From NCBI GenBank assembly GCA_003522805.1, contig DPIB01000120.1:1-8244 (forward strand): DNA of 8,244 nt. Reading direction: 5' to 3'. The position numbers and the translations under genes were made by a program. Positions 1 to 6,912 of the stretch are shown piece by piece. The DNA comes from Fervidobacterium sp. (GTDB taxonomy: Bacteria > Thermotogota > Thermotogae > Thermotogales > Fervidobacteriaceae). The notes beneath the pieces are model-generated. The model was not told the DNA's origin. It did not search any database and saw nothing but the letters and a program-made list of their open reading frames with translations. Position 1 is the stretch's first letter. Each line of letters opens with the position of its first letter.

Positions 1-23
1 CTTTAGGCGGTGGGTAGTTGACG
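1..23 (+). mobile_element. Right end of an IS200/IS605-type element (tnpB side), partial
   Basis: The first bases read as a loop TTTA followed by GGCGGTGGG and then TAGTTGAC. This resembles the terminal hairpin arm and tail found just after tnpB in many IS200/IS605 and IS607-like elements, where the same stretch forms the 3' part of the omega RNA. Only the right arm is visible. The left arm, CCCACCGC, should lie immediately outside the window, its last C being base 1. The element would extend leftward off the window with tnpB pointing toward it. Its border falls about 10 bp from the stop of the acetyltransferase gene, so that gene is intact. This is recognition of a pattern, not proof; the exact boundary is uncertain by a few bases. 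Confidence 0.45.
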
Positions 24-33
24 TTACCAAACT

Positions 34-570
34 TTAGTATTCTGATTTGTTTCTCCAGTACTCTTCAGCCAGGATACTCATGTGTATAACATCCCAATAA
101 TGCCCTCGGTAGTACCTGCCTTGACGTTCTCTACCTTCTTGTAGAAATCCACACTTTTCATAGACATGAACTGCTCTGGGATTGTTCTCAAAAACTCTCA
201 ATGAAACCCTGTTGAGGTTTAGGTATTCGAATGCATATTTTAGAATCAGCATTGTTACTTCCGTACCTATGCCCTTATTCCAAAAGCTCGAATCGTATAT
301 GGCAACACCGTACTCTGTGCTTCTACTAGTCCAATCTATGGATTTCAAACCTGCAGTGCCTATCAAAAAGCCATTTGATTCTATTGCAAAAACCACATCG
401 TTATGAGTTACAGCATTTCTCCTGATCCATTCTTCTTCAAGAAATGCGTTGATAGGAAACACAAGACTTGTGAATTCTTTTAGCTCCTCCTTATTCAAAT
501 ATTTTGCTAATTCACGCCCATCTGATACTTCTAAGGGTCTCAAAATTGCAAGTTTTCCCTCTAGTCTCAC
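34..570 (-). CDS. GNAT-family N-acetyltransferase, RimJ/RimL-like
   Basis: This 178-residue cytoplasmic acetyltransferase belongs to the Acetyltransf_3 (RimJ/RimL/SpeG-like) group, which moves acetyl from acetyl-CoA to a protein N-terminus, polyamine or small amine. The start of the fold (RLEGKLAILRPLEVSD), the acetyl-CoA pyrophosphate loop NKGIGTE at about residues 98-104, and the later segment LNRVSLRVFENNPRAVHVYEKCGF are all visible. The C-terminal GRYYRGHYWDVIHMSILAEEYW block is typical of the family, and the length is normal. The frame is open to a TTG at 594, but GTG at 570 has the motif GAAGGAG 8 bp upstream and is preferred. It is the last gene of the minus-strand block, 30 bp after the ABC ATPase. 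The substrate cannot be told from sequence. Confidence 0.88.
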   Translation of the reverse strand: MRLEGKLAILRPLEVSDGRELAKYLNKEELKEFTSLVFPINAFLEEEWIRRNAVTHNDVVFAIESNGFLIGTAGLKSIDWTSRSTEYGVAIYDSSFWNKGIGTEVTMLILKYAFEYLNLNRVSLRVFENNPRAVHVYEKCGFLQEGRERQGRYYRGHYWDVIHMSILAEEYWRNKSEY

Positions 571-578
571 TAAACCAA

Positions 579-585
579 CTCCTTC
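579..585 (-). promoter_or_regulatory. Ribosome binding site deciding the GTG start at 570
   Basis: GAAGGAG on the minus strand lies 8 nt before GTG 570. It sits inside the longer reading frame from TTG 594, which has no good Shine-Dalgarno of its own, so the shorter protein is favoured. Confidence 0.65.
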
Positions 586-600
586 TTGATCCAACTGAAT

Positions 601-1467
601 TCAGGTTAACGATTCAACTAGATTTAAAACTTCCCTAAGTCCAAGATTTCTGATGTGGACTATATTCAACTCAGAGCTCATCATCTTGAACTCTTCAAGG
701 CTCATTATTTCTGTCCTCTTATCATTCCCTACTAAGTAAGTTACTGCATAATACTTTTCGTAATTGTCCCAAAATTCATCAACTGTTCCGAAAAAAACGC
801 TTCTCCCCTTTTTGAGTGCGATTATTTTGTCACATACATCCTCTATTTCATCTTCATCATGTGTAACGTATATGACGATCTTCCCCAACTTTCTGTAGTT
901 TTTCACTGTATTCTTGACTATTGCCTTCGTTTCGATATCCAAGCCTTCAGCAGGTTCATCTAGAAGGACTATTTGCGACTGTTTGAGTAAACTAACTGCT
1001 AGTGCCAATCTTTGCCTTTGTCCCTTTGAAAGTTCATTTGGACGGGCATCTTTTAGTTCCAGTATTCCGACTCTTTCACATATGGCTTGTATATTTTCGG
1101 TAGAATTGAATATCTTTGAAAAATACTCAAGATTGCTCATGACATTTAACTCAGGTACGTAACTCCCTGTCTCAGATACATAAGAAACAATACTTCGATA
1201 TATCTTGATGTTCTTAAAAACATTCATTCCATCAAAGTAGATCTCACCAGATGATGGCCTCAAAAATGTTGCAAGTATGTTCAGTAAAGTACTCTTACCA
1301 CTACCATTTTCACCGATCAATGCAACTACTTCTCCAGTCCTTAAAACTCCGGAGATTCCATCGATAGCACATTTTTCAAAGTCATCTGTAGAATTATTTG
1401 ATTTAAAGGATTTACTGATGTTTCTCAGTTCAAGTTTGGTATCAAACTCTTCTCTAGAATTTCGCAT
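601..1467 (-). CDS. ABC transporter ATP-binding protein, NatA-like, without a permease partner
   Basis: This 288-residue ABC ATPase would energise a membrane partner not present in the window. It has Walker A GENGSGKST (about 52-60), Walker B IVLLDEP (166-172, catalytic E171), the D-loop GLD, and the switch His of VTHD (H203). Two positions are unusual: the signature is LSKGQ rather than LSGGQ, and the usual Q-loop glutamine appears to be Glu (YVSETGSY, about residue 99). About 80 residues follow the H-loop, with no sign of a membrane segment. The overall form is that of ABC-2 exporter ATPases. The frame opens at ATG 1479, but that codon abuts its AAGG; ATG 1467 has GGAG 6 nt upstream and is preferred. 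It lies 16 bp after the pilin gene, so co-expression is likely. The substrate is unknown. Confidence 0.9.
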   Translation of the reverse strand: MRNSREEFDTKLELRNISKSFKSNNSTDDFEKCAIDGISGVLRTGEVVALIGENGSGKSTLLNILATFLRPSSGEIYFDGMNVFKNIKIYRSIVSYVSETGSYVPELNVMSNLEYFSKIFNSTENIQAICERVGILELKDARPNELSKGQRQRLALAVSLLKQSQIVLLDEPAEGLDIETKAIVKNTVKNYRKLGKIVIYVTHDEDEIEDVCDKIIALKKGRSVFFGTVDEFWDNYEKYYAVTYLVGNDKRTEIMSLEEFKMMSSELNIVHIRNLGLREVLNLVESLT

Positions 1468-1473
1468 TACCCA

Positions 1474-1477
1474 CTCC
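1474..1477 (-). promoter_or_regulatory. Ribosome binding site favouring the ATG start at 1467
   Basis: GGAG (within AAGGATGGAG) lies 6 nt before ATG 1467. The alternative ATG 1479 has AGAAGG directly abutting it, with no spacer, which is unfavourable for initiation. Confidence 0.5.
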
Positions 1478-1483
1478 ATCCTT

Positions 1484-1882
1484 CTAATTCCTAGGTACTT
1501 TTATAATCATTTTCCCGTCATCATCCAACTGGACAGAGTTGTTTATGTTTCTAACATTTGCAGCCTTAACATCATCGTTCACATATTTTATAGCATATGC
1601 CTTTTCACTACCGCTATCAATGTAGTAGATCAAGAACCCTTCGGGTTTTACAGATATATATCCATTAGTGTAGAGATAGTCTAGTATATCGGATATCGGT
1701 GGATTCTTCTCCAACATCAACATCTGAATAATTGACTGATGTAGTGTTCTAAAATTTGCAGCAACGGTAGTTGCCTTTGCTTGAGCAAGGGTATTGATGC
1801 CAGTCGGTGTAGCGACTGCCATCAATGCAGCGATTATTGCCAGTACAATGAGGAGTTCTACTAAAGTAAAGCCCTTTTTCAA
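1484..1882 (-). CDS. Type IV pilin-like protein (prepilin N-terminal methylation motif)
   Basis: A small prepilin of 132 residues. The leader MKKG is followed by FTLVELLIVLAIIAALMAVATP, the class III signal: cleavage after Gly by a PilD-type peptidase, N-methylation of Phe, and Glu at mature position 5 for assembly. One hydrophobic helix (about 5-25) leads into a globular domain of about 100 residues, rich in Asp/Asn near the end and without cysteines. It may be a major pilin or a pseudopilin of a secretion or DNA-uptake system; the sequence alone does not decide. The frame extends to TTG 1906, but TTG 1882 has GAAGGG 6 nt upstream and gives the usual very short leader. It is a lone pilin gene, 68 bp behind dnaN and 16 bp before the ABC ATPase, with no assembly ATPase or peptidase nearby. 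Confidence 0.88.
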   Translation of the reverse strand: MKKGFTLVELLIVLAIIAALMAVATPTGINTLAQAKATTVAANFRTLHQSIIQMLMLEKNPPISDILDYLYTNGYISVKPEGFLIYYIDSGSEKAYAIKYVNDDVKAANVRNINNSVQLDDDGKMIIKVPRN

Positions 1883-1888
1883 AATTTT

Positions 1889-1894
1889 CCCTTC
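1889..1894 (-). promoter_or_regulatory. Ribosome binding site deciding the TTG start of the pilin
   Basis: GAAGGG lies 6 nt before TTG 1882. Upstream of the alternative TTG 1906 there is no Shine-Dalgarno-like sequence. Starting at 1882 yields the classical MKKG leader. Confidence 0.6.
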
Positions 1895-1950
1895 TTTCGA
1901 ACCCAAAACACTTGTTCACTAGTTTAGACATCTGCATAGTAATTCTTCAT

Positions 1951-3054
1951 TTATGCCCTTACCGGTAGAACTATGTACATGTATCCTTCTACATTCCTTG
2001 GATTTATCTGTAACGGGCTCATATTGTCGACAAAATTAAATTCAAGTTCTTTTTCGTCGATGTGTCTTACTGCTTCGTTCAAAAATCGTGGATTGAAATT
2101 AACCACAAGATCTTCTCCGTCTTTGGTTATAGAAATATTCTCGTTTGCATCGCCAAAATCTTGACTCTGACTTGTTAGCTCCATGACGTCATCCGTTATT
2201 GTAAGATGGACCTTTTCACTACCACGCTTTGCAATTATCATAACTCGTTTAAGTGCTTCCAAAAAGTCATCGGAATTCAGGACAACCCTTGTTTTGAATG
2301 CTTTAGGTAGCACACGTTTGTAGTCTGGAAATACCTCTTCTATCGTTCTAACTATCGTTGTTACATCACCAGCATTGAATGAGACGATAGAATGATCGTA
2401 TACTATATTCACCGAAGGTTCCGTTGTTGTTGAAAACAATCTTTCCAATTCCTTTATGCTTTTCAATGCCAATATGAATTCAAATTCGTATTCTATTCCA
2501 AGTTTCTGTTCTGCCAAGGCTAATCTATAGCCATCGCTAGATACCAACCTTAGGAAACCACCATGCACTTCCCAGTAGACACCGTTCAAAGCCCTCATAG
2601 CACTCTCGGTTGAAGCGCAGAAACTAACTCTATTGAGCATTTCTTCCAATATGGAGGTATCCATACTGAACTGTATCCCACTTTCATCCAACTCTATTAT
2701 AGGGAATCTATCAGTGTCTACAATGGTTGAAATATTATATCTAGTTTTTCCACTCTTTATAGTCAATTTCCCCTCTGAGTACTCAAAAGTTGCGTTATCC
2801 TCTGGAAGATTACTGATGATATCATTGATCAGTTCAGCATCAACTGCGAAAGAATCATTTCCTTCATACTCTCCAACCTGAACATTTGCGACAACGGAAG
2901 TCTGTAAATCCGTTGCATGAATACGTAAATGTCCGTTGACAGGCTTAAACAATAGACATTGAAGAATTGGGTCAACTGTTCTTGAGCCTATCGATGAAGA
3001 TGCAATAGAAATTTTTTTCCCGATTTCGGATTTACTTACCGTAAAATTTAGCAC
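1951..3054 (-). CDS. dnaN: DNA polymerase III beta subunit (sliding clamp)
   Basis: DnaN forms a dimeric ring around DNA that tethers the replicative polymerase and many repair proteins. The 367 residues match the usual bacterial length and give three similar domains (about 1-120, 125-245, 246-367). Recognisable blocks are ALNGVYWEVHGGFLRLVSSDG, RLALAEQ, VFPDYKRVLPKAFKT, ALKRVMIIA, LVVNFNPRFLNEAVRHI and the C-terminal SPLQINPRNVEGYMYIVLPVRA, which shapes the partner-binding pocket. These resemble the Thermotoga clamp as I recall it. It starts with GTG; an AGGGGGA-type Shine-Dalgarno lies about 8-9 nt upstream. It is not beside dnaA here, but sits in a mixed operon between an HD-GYP gene (96 bp upstream) and a pilin gene. 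A candidate promoter of its own lies at 3112-3120. Confidence 0.97.
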   Translation of the reverse strand: MLNFTVSKSEIGKKISIASSSIGSRTVDPILQCLLFKPVNGHLRIHATDLQTSVVANVQVGEYEGNDSFAVDAELINDIISNLPEDNATFEYSEGKLTIKSGKTRYNISTIVDTDRFPIIELDESGIQFSMDTSILEEMLNRVSFCASTESAMRALNGVYWEVHGGFLRLVSSDGYRLALAEQKLGIEYEFEFILALKSIKELERLFSTTTEPSVNIVYDHSIVSFNAGDVTTIVRTIEEVFPDYKRVLPKAFKTRVVLNSDDFLEALKRVMIIAKRGSEKVHLTITDDVMELTSQSQDFGDANENISITKDGEDLVVNFNPRFLNEAVRHIDEKELEFNFVDNMSPLQINPRNVEGYMYIVLPVRA

Positions 3055-3111
3055 TTCTATCTTCCCCCTCTCATCCGCTTTAATAACTCAATCTAAGTTC
3101 TTTCTACTAAT

Positions 3112-3120
3112 ATTTTACCA
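3112..3120 (-). promoter_or_regulatory. Candidate extended -10 promoter for dnaN
   Basis: The minus strand reads TGG then TAAAAT, an extended -10 element (TGn) with 5 of 6 matches to TATAAT. No good -35 hexamer stands 17 bp upstream, as is tolerated with an extended -10. Transcription would begin near 3105, leaving a leader of about 50 nt before GTG 3054. The region is AT-rich, so chance is a real alternative. Confidence 0.38.
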
Positions 3121-3150
3121 CAAAAATGCCAAATTTAAATGATAATACGT

Positions 3151-4326
3151 CTACTGAATTTCTCCATCTGATAACATTTTAAAAAACACTCTCACTATAT
3201 TTGGATCAAATTGAGTACCGGAATGTTCTATAAGTTCGCTCATAGCTTTTTCCTTTGATAACTCTTTTCTATATGGCCTGTCACTTCTCATCGAATCCCA
3301 TGCATCAGCTACCATTATTATCCTGGAAATCAACGGGATTTCTTCACCTGAGATTCCAGAAGGATATCCTCTACCATCCCATCTTTCATGGTGATGGAAA
3401 ACATATTTTGCAAGGTCTCTGAGTTCCGGTGATGTAGAGAGGAAATCATGACCGTAGACAGGATGTTTCTTGATAATCTCAAATTCTTCAACTGTTAATT
3501 TACTTTCTTTGTTCAAGATAGACGATGGGATTACAATCTTTCCAACATCGTGAACCAACGCAGCCCAATAAGTTTTCTTTATTATCTCATCATCCAACCC
3601 CAACTTTTCAGCAATCAAAGAAGCTATAGTTGCAACGTTTTTTGAATGCCCTTTTGTATATAAATCGTGATATTCGAGTATACGTATCATTGTGAGGATC
3701 ATATCTTTTTCGAATCTTCCTTGGGTGGTAACGTAATTATGGGTTGCTATGAAGGAAGTAAAAAATCCGCTTAAACTTTTTATCATCTCAATTTCTTCAT
3801 CAACGAAAGGTTCATCTCTTTCGATTAGCAATTTCGCTTTAAGTTCTCCACCGACGTGGATATCCGATATAAGGACTTTCGAATCTCTCCTAGGATCTTT
3901 CTTATCAACGCCCTTATCTTGTGATGGAACGAGTGAAATACTACTTAATTCAGTACTATCTATAACGTAGACTCTACTTGCTGAATAAGGTAACTCAGTT
4001 TTTATCACCCTTTTGTCCAGTATTTTTTCTCTATTTCTGTCACCTATGTAAGAAACTATACGCCCAATTTCGCCATCAAAGTAAATCAAACAACTTTCTG
4101 AGACGTTGCTGAGAAAACTTATCGAGACATTATGAAGGTTTTTGTAAAACACATCTTCCCTTTGTACCACCATATCTCTGAACTTAGTTGAGAGGTCTTT
4201 TAGCTTTTGCAACTGTAATGAGAGCTTTTTAACTTGCTTCTGTTTTTTGTAAAGTACATATCCTATGACAACGTTGCATGCAATGGATACTGAAATTGTA
4301 ACAATTAGTAGAAGGTTTATCTCCAA
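3151..4326 (-). CDS. Membrane-anchored HD-GYP domain protein, probable cyclic-di-GMP phosphodiesterase
   Basis: The 391 residues contain an N-terminal membrane helix (about 4-25), a basic coiled-coil stretch (about 27-55), a poorly conserved middle region of GAF-like size (about 60-200), and a complete HD-GYP domain (about 205-388). The domain shows GHS (H226), HDVGK (259-263), HHHERWDGRGYP (311-322), RIIMVADAWDSM and the RPYR and FDP motifs, so the metal-binding and GYP residues are intact. Family members hydrolyse cyclic di-GMP to pGpG or GMP. The short N-terminus outside the membrane suggests the sensor part is cytoplasmic; its ligand is unknown. It starts with TTG, with GGGAGGT about 9 nt upstream. 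A 117-bp gap separates it from pduL; a weak promoter-like pair (GTTACA, 16 bp, TATTAA; 4405-4378) lies there, but I do not rely on it. Confidence 0.9.
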   Translation of the reverse strand: MEINLLLIVTISVSIACNVVIGYVLYKKQKQVKKLSLQLQKLKDLSTKFRDMVVQREDVFYKNLHNVSISFLSNVSESCLIYFDGEIGRIVSYIGDRNREKILDKRVIKTELPYSASRVYVIDSTELSSISLVPSQDKGVDKKDPRRDSKVLISDIHVGGELKAKLLIERDEPFVDEEIEMIKSLSGFFTSFIATHNYVTTQGRFEKDMILTMIRILEYHDLYTKGHSKNVATIASLIAEKLGLDDEIIKKTYWAALVHDVGKIVIPSSILNKESKLTVEEFEIIKKHPVYGHDFLSTSPELRDLAKYVFHHHERWDGRGYPSGISGEEIPLISRIIMVADAWDSMRSDRPYRKELSKEKAMSELIEHSGTQFDPNIVRVFFKMLSDGEIQ

Positions 4327-4443
4327 GTCTTTGTGACCTCCCGCTTCTGTGATCCGTTCAAGTTTAGTATTCTGTGCTTAATACTCAAAAACCATTGCTT
4401 GTAACTTTTACACTAGTTATGCCCTCATGATAATAAGAAATAT

Positions 4444-5034
4444 CTATTCTTCCAGAATGTAGACTACATCACCTGTTTTTAATAAAGCGGCGTTTGCCTC
4501 ATCTGTGTCAACATGAAACTCGAGTGCGAATTTCTCACTAACTCTTACAAGTACATCGTCAAATATTAATCTTCTGTCACCATGATCAACAATTACCTTG
4601 ACGATATCCTTGTCCTTAACTCCAAATTTTTCTGCGTCTTCTGGAATCATGTGGACATGCCTTTTAGCAAGTATAACACCTTTTTCCTTCTCTATTTTCT
4701 TTCCATTCGGCCCGATAATCACAATTCCCGGTGTTTCTTCTATATCTCCACTATCTCTCACTGGTGGTGTCACACCAAGCTTGAAAGCATCAGTAAGAGA
4801 CACCTCGATCTGTGTCTCTTTTCTCACTGGGCCGAGTATTCTAACATTTTCAATTGAACCTTTGGGACCAACAATTGTGACTGTCTCTTTACAGGCAAAC
4901 TGACCAGGTTGGCCTAAATCCTTAGTGGGTGTAAGTTGGTAGCCTGGTCCGAAAAGCGTTTCAAGATCCTCTTTTGAAAGATGTACGTGTCTGTTGCTAA
5001 CACCGGCAATGATTGGGAATTCCTTTTTCTTCAT
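4444..5034 (-). CDS. pduL: PduL-type phosphate acyltransferase (phosphotransacylase)
   Basis: PduL enzymes interconvert acyl-CoA plus phosphate with acyl phosphate plus CoA; with acetate or propionate kinase this yields ATP. The protein (196 residues) has two beta-barrel halves, each marked by a histidine motif: SNRHVHLS (H16, H18) and AKRHVHM (H126, H128), plus EFHVDTDEANA (H174). These are the zinc-binding positions of the family. Other hallmarks are DLGQPGQFACKETV and RILGPVRKETQIEVSLTDAF. The N-terminus is short, lacking the targeting peptide of PduL proteins packed into bacterial microcompartments, and no shell gene is nearby. A cytosolic fermentative role, most likely acetyl-CoA to acetyl phosphate, is therefore inferred. 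ATG 5034 has GGAGGAG 8 nt upstream. It follows the YqeH gene by 33 bp. No kinase gene is in the window. Confidence 0.95.
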   Translation of the reverse strand: MKKKEFPIIAGVSNRHVHLSKEDLETLFGPGYQLTPTKDLGQPGQFACKETVTIVGPKGSIENVRILGPVRKETQIEVSLTDAFKLGVTPPVRDSGDIEETPGIVIIGPNGKKIEKEKGVILAKRHVHMIPEDAEKFGVKDKDIVKVIVDHGDRRLIFDDVLVRVSEKFALEFHVDTDEANAALLKTGDVVYILEE

Positions 5035-5067
5035 ATATGTTACTCCTCCTCTCTAAAATCCATTAGA

Positions 5068-6234
5068 TTAATCCTCTTTGTTTTGGTTAAATGTTCGTTT
5101 CGGTTTCATTAAACTGGGTCTGATGATAAGTGGAACGTTTTTGGGTAGGCTAACTATAAACTCTGTGGGTCCACGTTTAACACTGATCCAGCAGAGCCCC
5201 GGTATACATAATTCTTCCTCTTCTGCTACGATTACCTTCTCTTCTCTAAACTCCAGCCCTTCTAAGTTCATCTTGTTACAAGGTGGCACGAGTAGCTTTC
5301 CGAAGTGTTTTTGAAAATTATTTATAAACTCTGTATTTTGAGTTTTATGGAAAGTTACGCTCTCTGGTGCGAGTATCTGAAATATCGGTTTGAGATCCGG
5401 ATCTGTTAGTAATCTTGCTCTTATACGGCATAAACCACCAACGAATATGATCTCTTCAGCAAAAGGCTTGAAAGTCTTTCGTGTAACCTCGCCTTGAGCA
5501 AGTACCTTTGCTTGACATTTAGCATCAAAAAGGTCTATCATCCTGTCGTTTACAATTATACCAGGAGTGTCGTACAACCTCAATTGTTTTAATCTATGTT
5601 CTATCAATCCTATTGTTGTTCCAGGATAAGATGACACAACTACTTCTGAATCGGTTAAAGCCCTTAAAATAGAAGATTTTCCTACGTTTGTCACTCCAAG
5701 AACCAGGACCTCGCCATTCAGTTTTTCAAGACTTTGTTTCAATTTGCTCAATCCAAATCCACTTTTTGCACTAGTTATGAAAATGTCCTTGGAAGTAATC
5801 TTATTCTTATTCTTATTTTCCTCTGTTAACTTTCTTATTCTTTCTACGAGCCATCCCTTCAATTGTGAACCACTGACAGTCTTTGGCAGTGTATCAAATT
5901 TGTTCGCTACAAAGATCAGATGATCCGCATTGATAAGTTCTAATACCTCAGTCCTAAAGGTCCCTTCGAAATCGAACACATCAAAGACATACAAAACGTT
6001 CTTAAAACGTTTCATAGCACTTTTCAAAAAAACAGTGAGTTCATCTTCATCAATTTCGCTTGTCAAAACGCCGTAGTGTTTAATTCTAAAGCATCTCTGA
6101 CATAACAATTCAGAACCTTCTCTTAGACGTTTAGTATACACATCAGCTGGGATGAAACCAGGCTTTCCTGGATTGTTAAACTGTATTTTTGCACCGCATC
6201 CCCCACACTTTACTACAGTCTTCTTGTATGTCAC
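5068..6234 (-). CDS. yqeH: YqeH-type circularly permuted GTPase, ribosome small-subunit assembly
   Basis: The 388-residue protein starts with a four-cysteine zinc knuckle (CxxC at 10/13 and CQRC at 45/48), followed by a GTPase whose motifs come in permuted order: G4 NKFD (111-114), G5 TSAK (154-157), G1 GVTNVGKSS (180-188), TT for G2 (206-207), and G3 DTPG (222-225). This order and the zinc knuckle define the YqeH family, known in Bacillus to help assemble the 30S subunit. The C-terminal 150 residues would be the RNA-binding region. The frame opens at ATG 6249, which has no ribosome binding site. GTG 6234 is preferred because AGAGGTGATC, almost the full anti-Shine-Dalgarno complement, stands just before it; the zinc knuckle then begins near residue 10, as in relatives. 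It lies 26 bp after the acetyltransferase stop. Confidence 0.93.
   Translation of the reverse strand: MTYKKTVVKCGGCGAKIQFNNPGKPGFIPADVYTKRLREGSELLCQRCFRIKHYGVLTSEIDEDELTVFLKSAMKRFKNVLYVFDVFDFEGTFRTEVLELINADHLIFVANKFDTLPKTVSGSQLKGWLVERIRKLTEENKNKNKITSKDIFITSAKSGFGLSKLKQSLEKLNGEVLVLGVTNVGKSSILRALTDSEVVVSSYPGTTIGLIEHRLKQLRLYDTPGIIVNDRMIDLFDAKCQAKVLAQGEVTRKTFKPFAEEIIFVGGLCRIRARLLTDPDLKPIFQILAPESVTFHKTQNTEFINNFQKHFGKLLVPPCNKMNLEGLEFREEKVIVAEEEELCIPGLCWISVKRGPTEFIVSLPKNVPLIIRPSLMKPKRTFNQNKED
5800..5817 (-). repeat. Three tandem copies of AATAAG inside yqeH
   Basis: AATAAG occurs three times in a row on the coding strand, giving Asn-Lys three times in the linker between the G4 and G5 motifs. Being a multiple of three, loss or gain of a unit would only change linker length. 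It is short and may be simple codon bias. Confidence 0.6.
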
Positions 6235-6236
6235 TT

Positions 6237-6246
6237 GATCACCTCT
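6237..6246 (-). promoter_or_regulatory. Very strong ribosome binding site deciding the GTG start of yqeH
   Basis: AGAGGTGATC pairs over nine bases (GAGGTGATC) with the 3' end of 16S rRNA and ends 2 nt before GTG 6234, putting the AGG core at an optimal distance. It lies downstream of the competing ATG 6249. Confidence 0.65.
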
Positions 6247-6260
6247 CATTTAGCAGTAAA

Positions 6261-6884
6261 TCAATGTCTTTGTCTTGTATACTCTTTGTTATTCAACAAC
6301 TTCTCCATCCTGACAAACGTAAACTTGTTTCCTCTTATGTACATTCTCTTTGCCTTTACACCCCTATATCCCAATCTCTTATACAGTTCAATTGCACTAA
6401 CGTTCGTATTTTCAACATCGAGACATATCTTATCTAACCCATGTTCTCTTGCCAAGCCCTCTGCATACTTCAACAGTCTACTTCCATATCCCATTCCTCT
6501 GTGCAGCCTGTCAATTGCTACGTTGGAGATGTAAAACTCATTCTTGCCCACCTTGTTCTTTGATTCCACAAGTCTGAAGGTTCTAATTCGCTTAAGCAGT
6601 TCCATCCCCATCATTTCAAAAAGAACGAGCCCCGTTTTCAGAGATCTCTTCCGAAGTATGTTTCCTGGATAAGCGACTAGTGCACCAACAACCTTCCCGT
6701 CATCTATCTCCAAGACGTATATATTATCGACATAAAAAACAGTACCAGCAGTTTTTATCAGCCGTCCTAGAATGAGTTTTACCTGAGGACCAAATATTAG
6801 AGGCAGGAATCTTATCCCTGTCTCCAATATCAAGCTTGATATGACATCGGCATCCGAAATTGTCGCCTTCCTCACTGTTTCCAT
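6261..6884 (-). CDS. GNAT-family N-acetyltransferase, RimI-like
   Basis: A 207-residue Acetyltransf_1-type enzyme that uses acetyl-CoA to acetylate an unknown amine or protein N-terminus. The signature is the segment NVAIDRLHRGMGYGSRLLKYA, whose RGMGYG (about 129-134) is the acetyl-CoA binding loop, followed by LDVENTNVSAIELYKRLGY, the usual second half of the site. The first 100 residues are longer than in minimal RimI (about 150) and hold an extra helical stretch (LKTGLVLFEMMGMELLKRIRTF). The frame is open to TTG 6911, but that codon lies about where or upstream of where transcription should begin, given the TATAAT at 6913-6918; ATG 6884 is therefore the start, with AAAGGAG about 11 nt upstream. 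It is the first gene of the minus-strand block and ends in a basic tail. Confidence 0.88.
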   Translation of the reverse strand: METVRKATISDADVISSLILETGIRFLPLIFGPQVKLILGRLIKTAGTVFYVDNIYVLEIDDGKVVGALVAYPGNILRKRSLKTGLVLFEMMGMELLKRIRTFRLVESKNKVGKNEFYISNVAIDRLHRGMGYGSRLLKYAEGLAREHGLDKICLDVENTNVSAIELYKRLGYRGVKAKRMYIRGNKFTFVRMEKLLNNKEYTRQRH

Positions 6885-6895
6885 AGATTTCCACA

Positions 6896-6902
6896 CTCCT
6901 TT
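6896..6902 (-). promoter_or_regulatory. Ribosome binding site for the RimI-like gene
   Basis: AAAGGAG on the minus strand stands about 11 nt before ATG 6884. The spacing is long but it is the only strong site, and it lies within the expected transcript. Confidence 0.55.
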
Positions 6903-6912
6903 ATATATCAAT

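Noticed and set aside
33..44. TTTAGTATTCTG also present at 4363-4374
   Set aside because: A single 12-base repeat is expected by chance in a window of this size; the flanks do not match.
1749..1937. Minus-strand 62-residue frame overlapping the pilin start
   Set aside because: It overlaps the pilin leader in another frame, has no protein-like features, and the pilin frame has clear motifs.
4378..4405. GTTACA-16-TATTAA as a promoter for the HD-GYP gene
   Set aside because: Both hexamers are weak and there is no TGn extension, so it is not listed as a feature.
4389..4443. Possible terminator after pduL (TAACT and AGTTA arms)
   Set aside because: Five-base AT-rich arms with an 8-nt loop and no T-run; too weak to call an intrinsic terminator.
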